Shown here: piece after piece, positions 37,998 to 48,600 of the stretch
Layout: the number at the start of each line of letters is the position of its first letter
How positions within the stretch are numbered: the stretch's first letter is position 1
Assembly: GCA_002633025.1 (NCBI GenBank)
Contig: NMRB01000165.1
Coordinates: forward strand, 307,464 to 371,463
DNA length: 64,000 bases
Reading direction: 5' to 3'
DNA from: Notospermus geniculatus
Taxonomy: Eukaryota > Nemertea > Pilidiophora > Heteronemertea > Lineidae
Notes under the pieces: model-generated
Database searches by the model: none
Told to the model about the DNA's origin: nothing
What the model saw: only the letters and a program-made list of their open reading frames with translations
Position numbers and translations under genes: made by a program

Positions 37998-38624
37998 TGC
38001 CGTTTTAATCTTATATCATCCTGCGACATAATCGATTATTTTGAAATTAGACCCAATACTGAAATATTCTAATATTTCATTTAACGTAATATCCAAACAG
38101 TGGCTGAATATCTTTGATCTATGCTTGTAAAAAGCCAACTGAAATTCACCATCTGATATGTATTCAAGTGGATTCTGTGTGCACTCTGCTGTGCATGGTG
38201 CAATACAATGCGTGCACTAGCCAGCATGACAATCTAGACATGTCCATCTAAAATGTTTGCTTGTTCGGCTTAGTCTAACTGCATTATCCCCACCACAGCA
38301 GGGTTATTGTTATGTGAACGTCAATACTTAGCTATAGGCCTAGGCCTACGACGTTGCGTCATGTTGATAATGATAGGACCAGGCCAGGCCGCAAAAAAAC
38401 ATGAAAAAAGCCAACAAAAATGGAAGAAGGCTTCCCTAGGCTATCCCTTGGCCCTTCCTTGGCCATGGTTGGAGGAATATCCTCCAAGCTTGGCCTAATA
38501 CTAGGCTAGGCCTAATAGGGCAGGCGCAGGCGGTCCTCCGGGTACGGGCGGGCGGGTAGGCTAGGCCTATAGTAGGCCCCTATGTAGTTAGTAGAGGTAC
38601 ATGTACTGGTAGGCCTAGGCTAGC

Positions 38625-39084
38625 CTATAGATCAGTTTCACTAGCGCCATCTTGCCGATAATCAGGTCATCGCCATGGGAATGCCTAGTTCTGGCCCGAC
38701 ACTGGTGCCCGGTCCCGACATACCTTACGCATGCGCAAATAGGATGTCAACGCGAAAGCGTGTTGTTTTTCATGGATCGTCGCCGATAAAACATCAAGTT
38801 TTTCACGGTACCTGACCTGATCTTCATGATTAATGGATCGACATAGTTCCTCATGATTACAGCAAACGTGTAAGGGCCATAAAAATTAAAATTTACAATG
38901 GCTAGTCACTCTATAAATGCAAAAATACTGCGCAGCTGAAAACTCCGCGGAATTTTCATTGCTTTTAACGTTGGCAGACAACTCACATCCGGGTTCTTTT
39001 CCCCCAGTGGGGGCCGCATGCGCAAGATCCCCATGGTGATGACCTAATTATTGACAAGATGGCGCTAGCGAAACTGATGTATAG
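38625..39084. mobile_element. Inverted-repeat element just upstream of RPS17
   Basis: Ends of about 50 bp: ATCAGTTTCACTAGCGCCAT at the left and ATGGCGCTAGCGAAACTGAT at the right. Both halves contain GCATGCGCA (38727, 39017) and AAGATGGCG or its inverse. The interior resembles the TAGACTGGT family (CTGGTGCCCGGTCCCGAC). Confidence 0.75.
38998..39033 (+). promoter_or_regulatory. Candidate RPS17 start region (TOP-like tract and ATG)
   Basis: Upstream of S17 exon 2, TTCTTTTCCCCC resembles the 5'-TOP initiator tract of ribosomal protein genes. It is followed about 30 nt later by ATG then GTGATG (39031), which could be the one-codon exon 1 plus a weak donor. An in-frame ATG lies 15 nt further upstream inside an NRF-1-like GCATGCGCA. 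The donor lacks the preferred G at +5, and the site sits in the right arm of an inverted-repeat element. This is inference only. Confidence 0.25.
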
Positions 39085-39589
39085 CTAGGCCAATATCTAT
39101 GTATGACATAGGCCTAGGCCTATGTCGTCCATGATTGACTAGCCATTTATTATTTTATCACTGTAGGACTGGGCCTAGGCCCCCTGTATCATCATGTAGG
39201 CCTGGTTGGTGCACCTATGAATAGGAGCTGTCAGCGAGTTGACCAGTAGGTGTCACTAGGGCCCAATTCAATGCATCTAGCGGACCCAGTCATTATCGAT
39301 CGAGCAGTGATCATAATAGATTTCCTGTACATTTGGTCCGCTAAGACTGTGCTGCCATCTGTTAGCAATATGCGCGGCTGACTGCTCCTATTAGGCCTGC
39401 TAATACTGCCTGCCCTAGAACGTAGACTAGGCTAGGCCTACTGGTAGGCCTTGATTAGATCTCCCCAAATTTGGCCAATTTTGGGCTTTGGTTAAATAAT
39501 CGTACTCCATGCACAGGAGTCCGTTGGAATGCAGTCGCATTCATCCATTTTACCACTTACTCATGTAGTTTCTGTTGAAATGTTTGCAG

Positions 39590-40958
39590 GGTCGCGTCAG
39601 AACAAAGACGATCAAAAAGGCTGGCCGAGTCATCATTGAGAAATACTACCCCCGTCTGACCCTCGACTTCCACACCAACAAGAGAATATGTGAGGAGATT
39701 GCTATTATCCCAAGCAAAAGGCTCAGGAACAAGATAGCTGGGTAAGTATGGTAATAGGTATTTTAATATTTATTGGAAATGGTGCTTAGGAGGTGTTGGT
39801 TTTACTTCTAAGTTTATTGATGTAATTTGATATCCGTTTGACAGTACTGCCATGCATTGAAATGAAGTTTACTTCTTACTCGCCAGTGTTAGAGTGGTAG
39901 GCCTACTTCATAGCTTAATTGATGAACTGGAACAAACTGAGTCATATAGCAGGGTCTCTTTTAACTAATGAATGTACTAAGATTCCATGATTTGCTTTTT
40001 AATATGAGTGTATCGGTCTCTCCAGTGTCATTTCTCAGTCTTTGTTCTCTTTTTTCACAAAAATCTCAATCCAATCTTCAGATTTGTTACACATCTCATG
40101 AAGCGTATCCAGTGTGGTGTCTCTGTGCGTGGTATCTCTATCAAGTTGCAGGAAGAAGAGAGAGAGAGGAGGGATAACTATGTGCCAGAGGTAAGAAAAA
40201 TTGACTGAAAGTGATGATAGATGATTGCCCTCAAAGCAGCTGAAAGTGGTCCTCAGCTATGTACCGTATGTATGTTAGAAATATTTTCTAGCATAATCCA
40301 AGTATCATCTTCATTGCATTGAATATGGTCATGAATTCTTTTCAGGTCTCTGCTATTGAAAATGACATCATTGAGGTTGACCCAGACACCAAGGAGATGT
40401 TGAAGATGTTGGTATGTATTGATGAGCATATGAGCTAATAAACCTCATCGTGTCCTCACGACAAAAAATATACAGCATCCTTGCTGCTGTCTTGTAGTTT
40501 TCCATTTGATTAGTGACAGAATTAGTGAACAGATCCCTTCTTCAGAGTGTTTTTTAAAAACTTGTGAGTAGTTGCAAGAGTAAAGACTGCATCCTTGTCA
40601 TTTTGCTTTCCAATGCTTGTGAAACTCAACTGCAAAAGTGTTATGTCGGAGGTGAACTTGTATTTGTCACATTGTGTTCATGTACAATTTCTGTATATTG
40701 ATTTCGTTTGTATTAATATTATACTTGCATGTTGACTGACCCCTTAGCAAAGAGCAATAACTCTGTTAGAAAATGTAACAAGACTTATCAGTAGTCGAAT
40801 ACTAGTGATAATGAATCTGTTGTCTTTCTCTGCCTTTGTCAATAGTTTATGCTGAATATATGTTCATTTTATTTCAGGACTTTGCCAACATCCCTGGCCT
40901 GCAGGTGACACAGCCAATCACACAGACAGTTGGGGGTTTCCGCACCCCACGGCCTTGA
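39590..40958 (+). CDS. RPS17: Small ribosomal subunit protein S17 (eS17), exons 2-5
   Basis: Structural protein of the 40S ribosomal subunit, acting in cytoplasmic translation. Four coding exons have clean GT-AG borders: 39590-39741, 40082-40190, 40346-40411 and 40878-40958 (TGA). Spliced, they read [20 protein letters not shown], continue through [49 protein letters not shown] and [11 protein letters not shown], and end TPRP. This is the S17 family from end to end. Together with an initiator Met the product is about 136 residues, the usual length. Exon 2 starts in phase 0 with the Gly codon, so exon 1 should end in a bare ATG, as in the vertebrate gene. That exon is not certain; see the candidate near 39031. 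The gene is convergent with the proteoglycan gene. No frameshift or stop is seen, so it looks functional. No canonical AATAAA is seen just after the stop. Identification is secure; only exon 1 is open. Confidence 0.97.
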
Positions 40959-41036
40959 AGTGGTTTGACATGAATTCTCTGTAATATATGTAATGAAAAA
41001 AAATTTGTAAAACTGAAATGAAGTCTTGTGTTGTTG

Positions 41037-41066
41037 ATTCATTCGTTCATTCATTCATTCATTCAT
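41037..41066. repeat. (TTCA)n microsatellite
   Basis: About seven units of TTCA with one G substitution, 80 bp after the S17 stop. Confidence 0.85.
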
Positions 41067-42236
41067 CAATCTTTGTGTTGTTCTGTTTTTCCTTTGTATT
41101 GTGTGTTACATGTATATATGTTTGTATTTTGATTGTTGTTGCATGCCAGTATTTCTTCTACTGCGACTATCTGATCCCAATATATCTATGATCATGGTAT
41201 GCCCCATACGCAATTTGTGGGTCAACGTGGATGATTCCACTGTGCAGTCTATATTTTGCTCGGCTAATTACCTGCTCCTTCATTTCAGGTTGTATGCTGC
41301 GAGTACTGTAGACTGTCATGTCTTGGCTACTTCATTCCCAACGGTGGAACTGTTGGTTCCACAACTGTGGAACAGATGGTAGCACCAGCCATGGGAAGTG
41401 ACACGCCAGACAGGAACTAGTCTATGAGTAGTGCACTGCTGACTAATAACTTGCCCAATCATTCATTACCTTTGCTTGTTGCATGTGTATCACTGCTTGT
41501 GAATGGTATGGTAGTAGGCATCATGAGGGGGCAAAGTGCATTGGTTGTGGACTGTTGATTTAATCAAATTGACTGATTCATTTGTGGCTGTGTACCATCC
41601 TGTTGACAGAATTTCTGAGTGAAAGCGAGGTCTTGTGAACCCACGGGCTTTTCACCAGTTGGCTTGTTCTCGTAATGAAGTGTTGTATGATGAAATGAGA
41701 CCAAACAATATTGAAAGATTGATCTAGAAATTTTATTGATGACATGAACTGGGGAGAAATGAATCATGCAGCTCTACATAGTATGAGAACATATTCATGT
41801 GGTTTAACAATCAGTACAAAAATTGATCAAAGCAGCCAAATAGTATTTCCAGTGTCAGACCAAGTTAATATTCCTTGGCCCCATAACAAAAAATGTACAA
41901 CTGCATTAGGCGACACACGCTCTACTGATGTATGCCTAATGATCAGTCAAACAGCATTCAGAGGGCTTCCAAACTCGAGTACCAAAAGTACAATCTCATA
42001 AAATGGCTTTGTGCATTTTAACATGACCAGCATGAGTCTATTGCTCCAGAATAGAATAGAATAGAAATACATCAACATGTTGATGAACAGCTGATGAAAA
42101 CCACCAGTGTAAATGATTCAGAAGTTAGACCATTTTTGCTTCATCGCAGCTCCATCTCGATAAATTGCTGAATACTTTATTTCATGCATCTAAATGAAGA
42201 TGTGTATAGAGAACTCATACAGATTTATTCCCAAAG

Positions 42237-42316
42237 TTCAGGGCCAATTTTCCCATTAACAAATCCGCCGATAGGCACCGAAAGCACTGTCATACTTCCT
42301 GTGCGGTCGGCCCTGA
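42237..42316. mobile_element. MITE of the CAGGGCCGACCGCACAG family
   Basis: CAGGGCC at the left and CTGTGCGGTCGGCCCTG at the right; shares CCGATAGGC and TTTTCCCATTAAC with 45471-45603. Confidence 0.65.
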
Positions 42317-42923
42317 TTAATACTGGAGAACTCTGATAAAAAAAGATTTCTATCATGTCCAAGATTTTCATCTGTAGGTGGGACGTTTAATATAGCACAC
42401 TGGAGTATAGTTACTGGTATCTTCACATAACTCGGTTCATTCCAGTCTTCCATTTGAACTGGGAGTCTTTTTCTGTGGGGTCACATATGGATTTTCCATG
42501 GAGTCTGTGATGACGTTTGCATTTACACTAGGCAGTTGTTCTTAAATAATTGTGACAACACACTTTTATAACTTATGATACAGTTGAATTCTGTACAAAT
42601 TGATACATACATATGTGAATTATAATGGAAGGAGTTGGTCTTGGGAAGAGAGTAATTTCAAATACACATCACCAGTAAGCCTACTCAAGACTTGACACTT
42701 CCTAAAAGCCACAGAATCAGTACCGTACCATGACTACAGCTATCCACAATGAACATCGATAAACACATAGCACCATGTTAATACTATTTACATCTTTATG
42801 TTTTTCAAGTAGGCTTTGTGAAAGCAACACCTCTGTATGTCTGACGGTCAAACTGCTTGTATGATTATCCGTCATCCATTGACTAGATAGTGGAGCACCT
42901 GGTACCAACCAATGGACACTCTG

Positions 42924-43054
42924 GGTCATATTCATAAAGCGGTTACGGTATATCCTTAGAACCGTTATAGGTCGGTTCCAAGTACAGTGGTTGACGATAC
43001 TTGGAACCGGCCTAAGACAGTTCTAAAAGATAGAACCGCTTTATGAATATGACC
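42924..43054. mobile_element. Hairpin MITE with 5-bp target duplication CTCTG
   Basis: GGTCATATTCATAAAGCGGT and its inverse ACCGCTTTATGAATATGACC-type end, flanked by CTCTG on both sides. 131 bp. Confidence 0.85.
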
Positions 43055-43409
43055 CTCTGGAAATAGTGGGCTTGCTCATCACCAGGTATCACCATTTTCA
43101 AACCATCCACTAAAGCACTACAGTAGTGAACATCATTTTCTGGTTCTTTTCCCCCATGTTTAAAGAGTCAAATCATATAGAGCTGTCCATTGCCCCTTGA
43201 GCACAATCTACCCATTTCCTCAGCAAAGTGACTTACCATTGATAGCATTTGCGCAAGTAGATTTCACTGTAACAATGATTATGCATAAATACACAGATAA
43301 ATGATTGAAGCACCACTGACAAGCTAACTCAGTAGCCTACCCTCTAAATAACCTATTAACCCAAACTGATTTTGAATTTGAATTTGACAGGAATCGGCAT
43401 ACATGTAAC

Positions 43410-43685
43410 TAGACTGGTTCCCGGTCCCAACATAGCTCAAGGATAAGGGACCAGTATTGCCTGATGTAACGACGTAGTTGATTGGCTAGCTCTTTTTGAA
43501 TTTGAATTTGTAACGTCGCAGCTATTTTGCTATTAGCTATTTTGAATGTGAGGTAAGCAAGCTATTTCTCAGTACTGAGGGGAACCCTCTGTGACGTCAT
43601 AATATGGCAGCTTTCTGCCAAGTATGGCCACCCAATACCGGTCCCTTTCGCCGTCCGAGCTATGTAGGGACCGGGTACCAGTCTA
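43410..43685. mobile_element. MITE of the TAGACTGGT family with 9-bp target duplication
   Basis: Ends TAGACTGGTTCCCGGTCCC and GGGACCGGGTACCAGTCTA, flanked by ACATGTAAC on both sides. The 9-11 bp duplications across the three members fit a Mutator-like origin. Confidence 0.9.
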
Positions 43686-43943
43686 ACATGTAACTCGCCT
43701 GTATCTCTCAACGTCTATAGCCAAATATTTTCGAGCAGAACGGCCAGTTTCCACTGAATGTTCAAGAAGCTGTGGTGAAATGGCTCAAAAATACATGTAT
43801 CTTGACCTAAAAAACTATGAGAAACGTAGGAGGCCTCCTAGCAACTTGCACATCGATGAACGTGAACTAACTAAAAGTGTTTCAGCACCAATGAATATAC
43901 ACATCACGAGAACTACTTTGGCAATTAACACAACTCCCACAAA

Positions 43944-44479
43944 TACCGTATTTTTCGGACTATAAGGCGCAGCCGTTTTCCTTGAAGAAGGGTCTAAAAT
44001 TGGGGGTGCGCCTTATAGGGCGGTGCGCCTTATCTGCGGATCCAGTCTGACAATTTGATCAGAAGTGTCAAGACACTGACGAACCCAAGCATTCAAGCAT
44101 GCATGGATGCATGCAAGCCAAAGTCATTGTCACAGTGCTGGTTGACAGATGATGCAGTGAACTGTGAAGTGATGAAGTTTCAGTTAGGCCTAATTTGTCA
44201 CAACAAGCTAAGAAATCATACAACCAGATCCATCAGCACCAACAGCAGAATTGCAGATGTCAATGGGTTCAAACAAGACAATCAGACCATGTAATTGTCT
44301 TGGCTGTTGTTGGGTCAATGCACACTGAGCAGCCATGCATTGTATGTGTATAATATGCACTGACAGGACTGCGCCTTATAGGGAGGTGCGCCTTATGTAT
44401 GGATTTCATCAGAGATTTTGGGTGAAATTGGGGGTGCGCCTTATAGTCAGGTGCGCCCTATAGTCAGGAAAATACGGTA
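43944..44479. mobile_element. TA-flanked MITE with ACCGTATTTT ends
   Basis: TACCGTATTTTTCGGACTAT at the left, AAAATACGGTA at the right, and repeated GTGCGCCTTATAG units inside. The end type is widespread in animal genomes; TA flanks suit a Tc1/mariner type. Confidence 0.85.
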
Positions 44480-44931
44480 CATGTATTATCTCTCCAAACA
44501 AGTTTGATTGCAATTACCGGGCAAATTCAATTTTTTCTGCAATTCATACAATCACATTATACTTTTTGCCTTCTCTGTCATAAAACAGTTGCTAGCAACC
44601 CTCATTGGGTTACTCTGAGTAAATAAGACAAGTCACTGATCAAATAAACACATGATACAGGAAACTGGATTAGTACTGAACATATTCCGAGTGCTTTGGT
44701 TCAACAAACCCCCTATCCTAACCTTGGTGTACATGCAATGCCACAGCAGTAAAGTCCATTTTCAGTGATAGGGCCCACTTACCTCTTCCCAGAGTGTCCC
44801 ATAAGCATTGGTCTAGTACCCATTTGTATTTACCATTGCACCCGAGGAAGAGGTAACGGGCTCTAATCACAGTTACACAGACCCAGACCTTAAATCTCAG
44901 ATATGACCATACCAAACGAAAATGTAACTGA

Positions 44932-45235
44932 TACAGTACAGGTCACAATTGACATCCCTACGGCTTCGCGTAAGTTACTCGTAAGTTACGGGTAACTTTC
45001 GCGTAACTCACGGCTTTGGTTTCGCGTAACTCACCGCGTGACTCGCCAAAATCGCGTAACTCGCCTCATACCTCACTACGTAAAGCACCGTGTAACTAGC
45101 GAAATTCGCGTAACTCACCGCGTAACTCACCTCGTAAGTTACGCGTAACATAGCTCGTGAGTTGTTGCGTAAGTTGCGAGTGACTTACGCGTAACTTACG
45201 CGAATTTAGGGATGTCAATTGTGACCTGTACTGTA
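44932..45235. mobile_element. MITE with internal GTAACTCACG array
   Basis: TACAGTACAGGTCACAATTG and its inverse bound the element; GACATCCCT/AGGGATGTC extend the ends. The interior is more than ten alternating CGTAACT and AGTTACG units on both strands. Confidence 0.85.
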
Positions 45236-45470
45236 CATGTAGGCATACTGCTCATTTGAAATATGGCTGAAACAACTCATGTTTTTTCCCAGTATCGACG
45301 TGTATGAATGTGGCATTGTCATGAACGATGTAAGTAAAGCAAATCTGTATATCTTTCTACAGAATGCTGAAGAAAATGATTGGAATCTAGAATATTTCAC
45401 AGAATACTTGTCCACCCATCCTACCTAAGTGAGATCCATCTTGAACTACCAACGGTTGAAATCAATATGC

Positions 45471-45603
45471 CAGTGGGCTGACCGCACAGGAAGTCCCATA
45501 GTGCTACCGGCGCCTATCGGCGGTTAGTCATAACGCATTTTCCCATTAACTAAACCGTCAATAGGCCCCGGTAGCACTATCGGACTCTGTGCGGTCGGCC
45601 CTG
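45471..45603. mobile_element. MITE of the CAGGGCCGACCGCACAG family, second copy
   Basis: GGGCTGACCGCACAGGAAGT is inverse to the right end CTGTGCGGTCGGCCCTG. It lies just downstream of the proteoglycan stop. Confidence 0.75.
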
Positions 45604-45668
45604 GCCTTCAGTCTAGAGTAAAGATAGTCTGAAGGCAAAGTGAGAGACCTTGATACTTCAAGATGGTT

Positions 45669-48600
45669 TTAGACCCAATATTTGCTGTCTTTCAACACAG
45701 GATTGGTTGTCCTCACATGCTGTAATAACTCTGGGTCACAACTTTCCCAATCAAAAGTTACATGTTCACTTGAACTGTCCCCTCCAGGTGGCCTTGGCCC
45801 ACCAGCCGGCGGCGGCGGCCTTGGCCCATGCCGTGCGTGACCCTGGCCTCTTGCACCAGGTGGTAGCGGCCGCTTCACTTCCGTTTCATCTTGTTCTTGA
45901 CTAGGTGGAGCCCGTATTGCCACCTTACGGACCGTTTGATCGCCTGAGGCTGCGGAGCCGAGGCTACTGTCTGTAGTTGTAGAATATGTCCTGGCTGCTG
46001 CCAAGGACTGTATCGGTGTCAATGTCTGTTGACGCTGATCTTGCGGCAGCGTGACCTGAGTCACTCTTATCGATGGCAAAGAATCGTATGACGGTGGCGG
46101 TCTGTCAATAGTACCCTCTCGTGAAGATGCCTGGTCAAATGCCGATTGAGGCTGATTCGGTTTATCGTGGACCCTTGGTGTTTTGTCTGGTGATGGTTTA
46201 TGGATGCATTTTATGAGTACGAGAATAACTAAGGCAACAACAATCAGACCGACCACCACAAAAAGGATCAACAAGTGGTCACGTTTCATTATGGAAGAAG
46301 ATGCTGGGGATTTGGGGTTTACGTCTGATGGTGGTGGTTGTGTGTTCTGCGGTTTTAGCGTCTGATTACCATCGCCACCGATATTGGCGTTCGTTTTTCC
46401 ATTGCCATCATTGGGCTTTGGTGGCTGCATTGATATGGGAAGTTTGCCTTGAGCAGGCTGTGCACTATCGGCATGAAGAATATAGGCAAATCCATCCTCA
46501 GCCTTATCTTCACCAGTAGGGGACTCCCCTGCTTCAAATACAATCTGACGATTCATGACATCCTCGTGTGTGAAGGACTGCAGTTGTCCATTTTTCCGAC
46601 GCAAACTGGTATCGCGCTTTGTCCGAAGCCTTGAGAACTTCCCGTACATTGGATGCTTGGTAATTTCATACCAAGGATTACTCCCAGTCAGTGAGGCCAG
46701 TTCAGTTGCATCAAGAGCATCTGTTGTTAACGGTGTACTTTCCGAAAACGAAACATTGAATGTTTTCTGTTTAACCAGAGGTTTGACAGTGATGTTCACC
46801 TTATGATAAGGACTCACTAACTTGGAGTTGTAAGCACTGAATTCAAAGGAATCCGATGAAACAGAAAGATCCGTCTGTACGTAGACAACTTGCTGTCCAT
46901 CAATGTCTAGTTGTGAAAAATGACAAGATGGAAGATCGTTCACAAACAACTTTCCAAACTGTGGAAGTTTGGTTATGTTGAATTTGACCTCCTCTCGTTT
47001 CCCATTTGTGGAAGATTCCATGTCATTGGGTGTAAACACTATTGACGTCTGCCCTTGCAATAACTTAACATTTGATGACGACACTTCAAGTGTCAGTGGT
47101 GTTATGAATATTTTGAACACCTTGTACACGTCATTAAATTTCCCGTCAGTGACCTTGAAATAAAACAATCCTTCTTCCTGGCCACCATTGTGTATGAATA
47201 TAAGATTTTTCGTATTCAAGTCTTCCTGTGTGAATTGCGACACAGAGCGACTCAGCAAAGTACTTTTGGCAAGAAATCCATTGGTGGGGCCATTGATGAT
47301 GTGGAATACAATCTCCGCTGGTCCAGTGTCTGGGTCAGTGACCAACAAGTCTTGACTAGTGATGTAATGGGTGCTGCCTTGTAGCACTGTAATAGATGGA
47401 GTCCTGGTAACTAATTCAAATGTCTCATCATTTACTGGAAGGACAGTTATGTTAAAGATGAGATCATCATGATCGTGAATTTTCGACAAAACCGGGTCAA
47501 CATCACTCGTTCCAACGACAATCATGAATTTAAAACTATCCATCAGTGTATCAGAATCATCATGAATGTACTTCAGACGTTGTTCATTGATATCCTGTTG
47601 CAGAAAATTCGTTTCAACAGTAATTGTCTGTCCATCAAAAAGCAGCTCACCATACTTGGGTAGTTCACGAATAATGAAGCGTACGTGTGGATTCAAAATG
47701 CCAATATTTTGGAGCTTTAGCATCAGTTTGGTTGTGTTCAGGTTCTGTTTCGTAAACGTAATCGTGCCACCCTCTTCAACAAGGGCTTCGCTCAGTCCAA
47801 TCAACTGTCCTATGTTGTCCCCTTTGATGGTTTCGTATGATATGTGAATATCAAACTTCTTGTACGTGATGGTTTTTGCAAATTCGGCCGTGATTTCGAA
47901 CATAAATGAGTCTTTGCCTTTCCATGTACCGACAGCTTGACTCTGTGAATAAACGACGTTTCCTTGGTTGATGTCCTCCTGTGTGAAAGAGTCCAAGTCA
48001 ATGTTTCTGTTGGTACGGTTAATGAGCCGGCCGTGTTTCGGTGTCCGCTGCAGTGTGTACAAGATCGGGTGAGACTGATTGAGATCGTTTGTGGTTGCAA
48101 GTAAGTGATCTGACGTTATGGTCTGCATTGTTGTAGGGAAGACATCGATGTGATTATTTCTGACGAGTTCTAGAGACAGCTGTTGTGCTCGTATAAGGAA
48201 CCGATGACGTTTGGTGCTCGTGGCGCCATCAAGGACATGGAACGTGAAGTGGCCCTTGGGTTCACCTGCAGTGAAAGATGTATGATAAATATTGTCCTAG
48301 CATTTTAAGGTTTAAATACTCCATATAACTGAAATCAAAATGGACTTGTTGCTCGCAGGCAGGAGTAGATTATCTCCTCCCGTTACAGGTCATGTCGTGA
48401 TCTGTCAACTCCGGCTACAAGTAAACACATGGGCCCGGTTGCACCAGCTTTGCTCAAAGTTAAGTTTGAGGTTGACCTCAACTAAGTAATATGATTTGCC
48501 ATTACAATTTGAGATTGAGAACGACTTTGAGGTTAGCTTGGGCACAAAGTCGACTGGTGCAACTGGGCCATGGTGTAATCAAGAATCTGGACTGCTGATC

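Noticed and set aside
40205-40260. Box C/D snoRNA in an RPS17 intron (GTGATGA then CTGA)
   Set aside because: No final D box and no terminal stem at the expected distance.
44055-44294. 79-codon open frame
   Set aside because: It lies wholly inside the 43944-44479 MITE and has no transposase features.
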